Below, in pieces: positions 35,885 through 41,010 of a DNA stretch of 41,010 nucleotides (positions within the stretch are counted from its first letter, which is position 1; each line of letters begins with the position of its first letter). Origin of the DNA: Actinomycetota bacterium (GTDB lineage: Bacteria; Actinomycetota; Acidimicrobiia; Acidimicrobiales; Ilumatobacteraceae); the NCBI GenBank assembly GCA_027730505.1, contig JAQCGT010000013.1:1-41010 (forward strand). Reading direction: 5' to 3'. A program made the position numbers and the translations under genes. The notes below the pieces were generated by a model. The model did no database searches. It saw only the letters and a program-made list of their open reading frames with translations, and had not been told where the DNA came from.

Positions 35885-36313
35885 TCAGATTCGTTCAACG
35901 GCGCCGAGGAGTCGCTCGACGAATGCCTCGGAGTGCTCAGCCAGCCGATTGCGCTTGATCTGAAGACCACCGACGAGATCGGCACCGGTCTGAGACACCG
36001 CCGTCGACAGGCGATCGAGACTCTTGCCCGCATCGAGGGCATAGGTGAGGAAGCAAGCGGCTCGCTTGTTGCGCATCACCGGCATGTTGGCGATGTCGCC
36101 GGCCGCCCACGGAGCCTGACCGACAAGGAACAGTCCGTGTGTCCAAGTTCCGATGATGACCATGTCGGCCTGCTGGACACTGGCCAAGTCGGGACGGCGC
36201 ACTCGCGACAATCCGGTGATCTGCCAGCCCTCGGACTGGAGCCCGGCGCCGATCAACTCGGCGGCGCGCCATGTATTCCCAGTGAGACTTTCGACGAGCA
36301 ATGCAGCCTTCAT
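35885..36313 (-). CDS. Flavodoxin-domain protein
   Basis: 142 residues. The start MKAALLVESLTGNTWRAAEL has the flavodoxin phosphate loop (S-L-T-G-N-T), followed by ADMVIIGTWTHGLFLVGQ and a helical C-terminus. FMN binding is likely. It is short for an electron-carrier flavodoxin but similar to flavodoxin/NADPH-dependent FMN reductase-like proteins. It lies ten bases downstream of pcrA on the same strand and is probably co-transcribed. Its partner is unknown. Confidence 0.8.
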   Translation of the reverse strand: MKAALLVESLTGNTWRAAELIGAGLQSEGWQITGLSRVRRPDLASVQQADMVIIGTWTHGLFLVGQAPWAAGDIANMPVMRNKRAACFLTYALDAGKSLDRLSTAVSQTGADLVGGLQIKRNRLAEHSEAFVERLLGAVERI

Positions 36314-36323
36314 CGGGACACAT

Positions 36324-38627
36324 TCAACCAGATCGGCGGGTGAGGGGCGCGAAGGCGAGGGCGAGATGCTTGGTCCCAACCCCTGCGAAGTTGACCGTCG
36401 CCTCGGCTCGGTCACCCTCGCCACTCAGGTCGATGATCACTCCCTCGCCGAAGGCGGGGTGGCTGACGTCGTCACCGATACGCAGGCGGAGATCCGTTGC
36501 ACCGGATCGCTTCGGCCCTCCCCCGCCACGCATCGCCGCTTCGACGACCCGATCACGGTGCGCCTCATCGCTACGTGCGTCGACGCCGCGACGACGGTAA
36601 GGCGGTGGGCTCGACCATCGGTCAGCGTTGCCACGGCGGAACGACTGCGCCCCGCCGGCAGGGTCGCCCTGCAGATCGAACAACTCGGCGGGAATCTCGT
36701 CAAGGAACCGTGACGGTGGGTTGTACTGAGTGGTGCCGAAGATCATCCGGCTCCACGAATGGGAGATGTGGAGCCGATGCATGGCCCGTGTGATTCCCAC
36801 ATAGGCGAGCCGCCGCTCCTCTTCCATCTCATCGGGGTCGCTCAGCGCTCGGTGATGGGGGAAGATTCCCTCCTCAACCCCGACGAGAAAGACGTTCGGG
36901 AACTCGAGTCCTTTGGCCGAGTGCAGGGTCATCAGCACACAGCGATCGTCGTCACCCAAGTCGTCGGTGTCGGCGACGAGGGACACCTGCTCCAAGAACT
37001 CGTCGAGCCGGGTGAACTCACGCGCCGAGCCGACCAGTTCACCGAGGTTCTCGATACGGCCGTGGGCCTCGACGGTGTCCTCGCTCTCGAGCTCACCGAG
37101 ATACCCCGATGACTGCAACAGCATCTGGAGGAGGTCGCCCGGAGTGATGCCCTCGGTGTCGGAGGCGATGTCGCCGATGGCCGCACGCGCCTCGTCGATC
37201 ACGGTGATGAACTGCTCGACACCCCGAGCCGCTCGCCCCGACACACCGGCGTCACTCGCCCGTCTCGCGGCCTCGAAAAACGTGATGCCCTCGGCCGCGG
37301 CGAGTTCGTCGATTCGGGAGATGCTGGCGTCACCGATGCCGCGCTTGGGCACGTTGAGGACCCGTTTCACGCTCACCTCGTCGGCCGGATTGACCGCAGA
37401 GCGAAGGTAGGCCATGGCGTCTTTGACCTCGCGGCGGTCGTAGAAGCGCGTGCCGCCGATCACCTGATACGGAATGCCGAGGCGCATGAACGCCTCCTCG
37501 ATGACACGACTCTGGGCGTTGGTTCGGTAGAGCACCGCTGTGTCGTTCCACATGGCGTGGTTCTCACGAGTCATCTGGCTGATCGTCGACGCAACCCACG
37601 TCGCCTCATCACCCTCGTCGTCGGCGTGATATCGAACGATTCGATCACCGCCACCGGTGTCGGTCCACAGATGTTTGGGCTGTCGACCGGCGTTGTTGAC
37701 GATCACCGCGTTCGCGGCGTCGAGGATCGTCTGCGTCGATCGATAGTTCTGATCGAGCACGATCGTCGTCACATCATCGAACGCGTCTTCGAATTGGATG
37801 ATGTTGCGTAGGTCGGCACCGCGGAACCGGTAGACACTCTGATCGCTGTCGCCCACGACGCATACGTTGTGTGTCGCTGACGGGTCGTCAGCGCCGCCGA
37901 GCGCCAACACGATCTCGTTCTGCGCCATGTTGGTGTCTTGGTACTCGTCGACGAGCAGATGTTCGAAACGGTCCCGATACGAGGCCAGCACGTCGGGGCA
38001 GTCACGAAGCAATCGCACGGTGTGAGTGAGCAAGTCATCGAAGTCGGCTGAGCCCGACCGCTCGAGCCTCGACTGATACTCGCTATAGATCTCGGCGTGC
38101 TTGCGGGCGAAGATGTCGTCAGCGGTCGCCACGGCGGTGGCAGGGTCGACGAGCTCGTTCTTCCAGAGCGAGATGTGACCGTGCACGGCCCGGGAGTTGA
38201 ACCGCTTGGCATCGAGTCCGAGGTCGCGGATGACATAGCCGGTGAGCCGAACAGCATCCGACTGGTCGTAGATGGAGAAGGTGCGAGGCAGACCGATCCG
38301 CTCGGCGTGCACCCTCAGGATGCGCACACATGCGGAGTGAAATGTGCTGACCCACATGGCCTTGACCACGGGACCGACGAGGTGCCCCACACGCTCGCGC
38401 ATCTCGCTGGCAGCCTTGTTGGTGAAGGTGATGGCCAAGATGTGCGAGGGATGCACTCCAGTGTGGATCAAATGCGCAATGCGGTGGGTGAGCACCCGCG
38501 TCTTGCCCGACCCGGCGCCGGCAACCACCAGCAGCGGCCCTCCCGGGTGGACGACAGCGTCGTACTGATCGGGGTTGAGACCGTCGAGGAACGGGCTCGG
38601 CTGGTGATCCTGGCCGGGGGTTGACAT
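36324..38627 (-). CDS. pcrA: ATP-dependent DNA helicase PcrA/UvrD
   Basis: 767 residues. The superfamily 1A motifs appear in order: Walker A AGAGSGKTRVL, motif Ia TFTNKAASEM, motif II VDEYQDTN, motif III GDSDQSVYRFRGAD, motif IV LDQNYRST, motif V TLHSAKGLEFPNVF, motif VI YVGITRA. The C-terminal tail (DDVSHPAFGEGVIIDLSGEG) is the Tudor-like RNA-polymerase-binding end of PcrA. It acts in repair and in clearing replication blocks; it matches M. tuberculosis UvrD1. TACACT (38636-38641) ends eight bases before the ATG. In M. tuberculosis uvrD1 also lies close to sucCD. Confidence 0.96.
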   Translation of the reverse strand: MSTPGQDHQPSPFLDGLNPDQYDAVVHPGGPLLVVAGAGSGKTRVLTHRIAHLIHTGVHPSHILAITFTNKAASEMRERVGHLVGPVVKAMWVSTFHSACVRILRVHAERIGLPRTFSIYDQSDAVRLTGYVIRDLGLDAKRFNSRAVHGHISLWKNELVDPATAVATADDIFARKHAEIYSEYQSRLERSGSADFDDLLTHTVRLLRDCPDVLASYRDRFEHLLVDEYQDTNMAQNEIVLALGGADDPSATHNVCVVGDSDQSVYRFRGADLRNIIQFEDAFDDVTTIVLDQNYRSTQTILDAANAVIVNNAGRQPKHLWTDTGGGDRIVRYHADDEGDEATWVASTISQMTRENHAMWNDTAVLYRTNAQSRVIEEAFMRLGIPYQVIGGTRFYDRREVKDAMAYLRSAVNPADEVSVKRVLNVPKRGIGDASISRIDELAAAEGITFFEAARRASDAGVSGRAARGVEQFITVIDEARAAIGDIASDTEGITPGDLLQMLLQSSGYLGELESEDTVEAHGRIENLGELVGSAREFTRLDEFLEQVSLVADTDDLGDDDRCVLMTLHSAKGLEFPNVFLVGVEEGIFPHHRALSDPDEMEEERRLAYVGITRAMHRLHISHSWSRMIFGTTQYNPPSRFLDEIPAELFDLQGDPAGGAQSFRRGNADRWSSPPPYRRRGVDARSDEAHRDRVVEAAMRGGGGPKRSGATDLRLRIGDDVSHPAFGEGVIIDLSGEGDRAEATVNFAGVGTKHLALAFAPLTRRSG

Positions 38628-38678
38628 CTCAGGCCAGTGTACGGCCGGGGTGTGACCGGGTCGGGGCGACCGGCCCGG

Positions 38679-39563
38679 TCAGCGGACGACGGCAACCGGG
38701 CAGTGGCCGTAGGAGGCGACCTCAGCGCTGGTCGACCCGAGCAGCAGTCCACGCAGTGTGCCCCGTCCCCGAGAGCCGACCGTGACGAGGTCAGCATCCC
38801 GGCTTGCCTCAATGAGGGCGAAGCCGGGAGTGCCGCGCAGAACCTCCCGCCCGACAGCGACCCCTTCGGGGATCGGACCGGCCGCCGCGATCACATGGTC
38901 GATCACCGCATCGCTGGCTGCGTCCATCACTTCGAAGTCAGCGCCAGGACCGGCGTACCAGCCGGCCACCACCGCCGGCAGGAACCACGCGTGAGTGACC
39001 GTCACCTCAGCGACACCAGGCAGGTTGACCGCCCAGCGGAGCGCCCGGACAGCTTCGTTTTCGGCGCCAGGAACGAGCGCTCCCTCATCGTCGACAAGAT
39101 CGTGGTCGTCAGCACCAACCACCACCTTGCGGATCGGATGCGAACCATCACCACGAACGATCACCACTGGGCGAGCGACATGGTGCAGCACGTAACTGGC
39201 TGTCGAACCAAGCATCATCGACATGCGTCCCGTGCCGCGGTGGCCGAGTACCACCACATCGTCGCCTTCGGTGAGATCGACAATGCCTCGTCCTGCGTGC
39301 GAACGAATGAGGCGCCCAGTGACGCGGTCGTCATCGGTTCGGGCGATGAGGTCGTCGAGGAAGGCCTGAGCCGCGTCCTCGATGGAGCGCGGGTCGATGG
39401 CTACGGCGACGTCATAGCCGACCACCACCGGCACATCCCATGCGTGAACCACGACGATGCGCTCATCGGAGCTCGCTGCGTCACGGGCCCATGCGAGCGC
39501 GTCGAGCGACTCGTCAGAACCATCGACCCCGACGAGCCACCTCCGATTCGCAGTGACATTCAT
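38679..39563 (-). CDS. Universal stress protein, two tandem USP domains
   Basis: 294 residues. Domain 1 (about 8-140) starts WLVGVDGSDESLDALAWA and has the ATP loop GHRGTGRMSMMLGST; domain 2 (about 145-294) starts KVVVGADDH and ends GSRGRGTLRGLLLGSTS, CPVAVVR. Both show G-2x-G-9x-G(S/T), so ATP binding is likely. Tandem USPs are common in actinobacteria and rise under hypoxia or stasis. The ATG follows GGGAGGG by six bases. A hairpin terminator separates it from the upstream secreted-protein gene. Confidence 0.92.
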   Translation of the reverse strand: MNVTANRRWLVGVDGSDESLDALAWARDAASSDERIVVVHAWDVPVVVGYDVAVAIDPRSIEDAAQAFLDDLIARTDDDRVTGRLIRSHAGRGIVDLTEGDDVVVLGHRGTGRMSMMLGSTASYVLHHVARPVVIVRGDGSHPIRKVVVGADDHDLVDDEGALVPGAENEAVRALRWAVNLPGVAEVTVTHAWFLPAVVAGWYAGPGADFEVMDAASDAVIDHVIAAAGPIPEGVAVGREVLRGTPGFALIEASRDADLVTVGSRGRGTLRGLLLGSTSAEVASYGHCPVAVVR

Positions 39564-39596
39564 AGCGACCCTCCCTCGATGATGTCCTCAACGAAA

Positions 39597-39625
39597 TGGT
39601 GCGCCCGGCAATGCCGGGCGCACCA
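39597..39625 (-). terminator. Rho-independent-type terminator after the duplicated secreted protein gene
   Basis: A 14-bp perfect inverted repeat (39597-39610 with 39612-39625), effectively a long GC-rich stem with a tight loop, begins about 40 bases after the stop at 39666. It is followed on the transcribed strand by TTTCGTT. It is the strongest terminator candidate in the window and separates this gene from the stress protein gene. Confidence 0.7.
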
Positions 39626-39665
39626 GTGACGAAGGTCCTTTCGCCGATCAGGCGTCGGCGTCTGC

Positions 39666-40580
39666 TTAGGCGTCGATCATCGGAGACCCAGCGATGCCGG
39701 GTCCACCGTGATGGCCACGGCCACGACGTCCCCCGTGGCCATCGCCATGATCGCTACCGCGGTCACCCATCTCGCTGCGGGCCGGGGGAACCGAGTTCAC
39801 CCGCTCGGTCACATTCGCCTCGAGGTCAGCGAGTTTGGCGTCGGCTTCCTCTTGGGTGAGCGACCCATCAGCGACGTGCTCAGCGAGGTGATCGGTGGCC
39901 TGGGCGACCATCTGATCAACGACGGCCTGCGCCTCAACACCGTTCGCCGTGGCGATGTCAGCGAGAGAGTTGCCGGCGGCGAACTCGCTGCGAAGCGTCT
40001 CAGCGTCGATCCCGAGCAGGCCGAGCACCTCATCGGAGACGCCCTTGCCGCCGGGCCCACCGGCACGATCACCATCATGATCTCCCCGATGACCTCCGAC
40101 AACCGGGACCTCATCGAGCCGAGCGGTGATCTTGGCCTCAACATCGACCAACTTTGCGTCGGCCTCGTCCTGAGTGAGCGACCCATCAGCCACATGCTCG
40201 GCGAGGTGTGCCTCAACGTCTGCGACTAGGCCATCGACGACGGTCTGTGTGTCGACACCCTGCGCTTCGGCGATGTCGGCGACCGAGTTGCCGGCTTCGA
40301 ATTGAGCCCGCAACGCGTCAACCTCAAGACCCAGGATCTCTGCCAGCACCTCCGGGCGGGGACCACGGCCGCCGCGCCGGCCGTGATGGCCACGCTCGGC
40401 CTCGGTGCCGTCAGTTGTTGCGGTCGAGTCGACGGCATCGCTGGTGCCGTCGGTGTCATCGGTCTGCTGCACCACGACGGGAGCGGCGCTGGTGAGCGCC
40501 GGAAGCCCGAACGCGAAGCCAGCGGCACCGCCGGCGACCAGTCCTGCGATTAGGGCGGTGGTGGTCTTTCGATTGGTCAT
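39666..40580 (-). CDS. Secreted protein with duplicated helical domain and His/Gly/Asp-rich linkers
   Basis: 304 residues. A signal-like N-terminus (TALIAGLVAGGAAGFAFGLP) is followed by an acidic Thr/Asp linker and a His/Arg/Gly patch. Two copies of an 82-residue unit follow (about 77-158 and 184-264). Each starts with a Leu-rich helix ending in FEAGNSVADIA or FAAGNSLADIA and contains LAEHVADGSLTQ, D/E, EADAKL. A His/Asp/Gly-rich linker (GGHRGDHDGDRAGGPGG) separates them, and another (DHGDGHGGRRGRGHHGG) ends the protein. Similar GxSLADIA...GxLTQEQAD units are common in uncharacterised actinobacterial proteins. Metal binding by the His/Asp patches is inference. The ATG has AGGAAGG eight bases upstream; a sensor kinase gene lies upstream. 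Confidence 0.85.
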   Translation of the reverse strand: MTNRKTTTALIAGLVAGGAAGFAFGLPALTSAAPVVVQQTDDTDGTSDAVDSTATTDGTEAERGHHGRRGGRGPRPEVLAEILGLEVDALRAQFEAGNSVADIAEAQGVDTQTVVDGLVADVEAHLAEHVADGSLTQDEADAKLVDVEAKITARLDEVPVVGGHRGDHDGDRAGGPGGKGVSDEVLGLLGIDAETLRSEFAAGNSLADIATANGVEAQAVVDQMVAQATDHLAEHVADGSLTQEEADAKLADLEANVTERVNSVPPARSEMGDRGSDHGDGHGGRRGRGHHGGPGIAGSPMIDA

Positions 40581-40647
40581 TGCTGATCCTTCCTCTCGAT
40601 CGGTTCGGCGGAGTGCCGTTCTCGATGCACTCAGATTCCCGCTCGTA

Positions 40648-40691
40648 ATTGAGAAGTGAACATGACGAGGGTAAGCGCCAGGTGAGAAGTC
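40648..40691 (-). promoter_or_regulatory. Tandem 11-bp repeats upstream of the duplicated secreted protein gene
   Basis: On the transcribed strand four 11-bp registers follow each other: GACTTCTCACC, TGGCGCTTACC, CTCGTCATGTT, CACTTCTCAAT. The first and last share ACTTCTCA exactly 33 bp apart; the second keeps the C-T-T-A-C-C core, the third is weak. Such 11-bp phasing is typical of OmpR/PhoB-family response-regulator sites. The site overlaps the end of the sensor kinase gene, whose partner regulator might bind here. Confidence 0.45.
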
Positions 40692-41010
40692 ACTGCGGGG
40701 CTGGCCACTCGGCCACCACCGGGAACTCCATTCCAATCACGGCACCGCCGCCATCGCGGTCGCCTGCGAAGACCGTGCCGCCATGGGCACGCGCCACCTC
40801 GGCGACAATCGCCAGTCCGAGACCAGAGCCGGGCAGTGTTCGGGCGGCATCAGCGCGATGGAAGCGCTCGAAGATCAGGGGCTTGTCGCTATCTGCCACA
40901 CCAGGGCCGCGATCGGCAACCGCGATGCGTCCGGACTCGACCGTCACCTCGATCGGCCTATCCCCATCGTCGAACTTCACCGCATTGTCGATGAGATTCG
41001 ATATTGCACG
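40690..41010 (-). CDS. Sensor histidine kinase, C-terminal part (runs off the window)
   Basis: Only the last 106 codons are present; the start lies beyond the right edge. The HATPase domain is clear: N-box NLIDNAVKF at the very edge, G1 VADRGPGV, F-box IFERFHRAD, G2 GSGLGLAIV, and a C-terminus after GMEFPVV. The spacing fits an HPK1-type EnvZ/PhoR/MprB-like kinase, probably with an OmpR-family regulator upstream. The stop overlaps the first 11-bp repeat of the next gene's upstream region, so the secreted protein may be a target or a part of this signalling unit. Confidence 0.92.
   Translation of the reverse strand, partial: RAISNLIDNAVKFDDGDRPIEVTVESGRIAVADRGPGVADSDKPLIFERFHRADAARTLPGSGLGLAIVAEVARAHGGTVFAGDRDGGGAVIGMEFPVVAEWPAPQ

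Noticed and set aside
39839-40208. Two similar DNA segments about 317 bp apart that could suggest a repeat array
   Set aside because: They encode the duplicated protein domain in one frame; only two diverged copies, so not CRISPR or a mobile repeat.
1-41010. Mobile elements, prophage, toxin-antitoxin or defence genes, tRNA and rRNA
   Set aside because: No integrase, transposase, terminal repeats, phage proteins, nuclease/toxin pairs or cloverleaf-sized gaps were seen; intergenic spaces are too short and every large frame has a housekeeping or unknown non-mobile identity.

Overview
The window is GC-rich, densely packed bacterial chromosome, and every marker points to an actinobacterium. There are two WhiB-family iron-sulfur proteins, a fused FO synthase (FbiC) for coenzyme F420, a TatA, a UvrD/PcrA helicase, a MoxR-type ATPase with a VWA partner like the Mycobacterium tuberculosis Rv0958-Rv0959 pair, and many start codons placed 6-8 nt after a TAnnnT hexamer (leaderless transcription). 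An uncultured or marine Acidimicrobiia-type lineage is my best guess, but that is inference. I found no tRNA, rRNA, CRISPR array, insertion sequence or phage gene, and no gene-free stretch longer than about 300 bases. About 38 protein genes cover nearly everything.

Left part (1-7.5 kb, minus strand): a phosphate module. A PHO-box-like array of 11-bp-spaced repeats precedes pstS, followed by pstC, pstA, pstB, phoU and the first codons of a probable sensor kinase, all overlapping or nearly so. Just upstream lies ppk1 (polyphosphate kinase) with a small unknown partner gene. Next (7.6-8.6 kb) come two whiB genes and a 57-residue TatA.

Middle left (8.6-16 kb): a MoxR-type AAA+ ATPase and its VWA-domain partner, separated by an adenylate cyclase-like gene on the opposite strand; an azlCD branched-chain amino-acid exporter; and a GH2 glycosidase. 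Middle (16-25.5 kb): a type-B succinate dehydrogenase operon (sdhC-A-B) behind an HxlR regulator, divergent from fbiC, which is followed by a membrane pyrophosphatase (hppA). Then come DUF3097, a DUF4349 lipoprotein, an unrecognised 229-residue protein, an SCP2-like protein and a DeoD-type purine nucleoside phosphorylase.

Right part (28.3-41 kb, mostly minus strand): malate dehydrogenase, an acyltransferase-3/SGNH membrane protein, the operon B12-binding mutase subunit-sucC-sucD-purH, a small membrane protein, a flavodoxin-like protein, pcrA, a tandem universal stress protein, a secreted protein with an internally duplicated domain, and the C-terminal ATPase domain of a sensor kinase running off the end.

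The genes fit together as housekeeping energy and phosphate metabolism: three TCA-cycle steps (succinyl-CoA synthetase, succinate dehydrogenase, malate dehydrogenase), a methylmalonyl-CoA entry step, purine synthesis and salvage, and phosphate uptake, storage and pyrophosphate energetics. I see no clear new defence or mobile system. The most interesting items are the MoxR/cyclase/VWA nest, the shared regulatory hinge between the HxlR regulator and fbiC, the sensor kinase plus duplicated secreted protein at the right end, and the pervasive leaderless start architecture.
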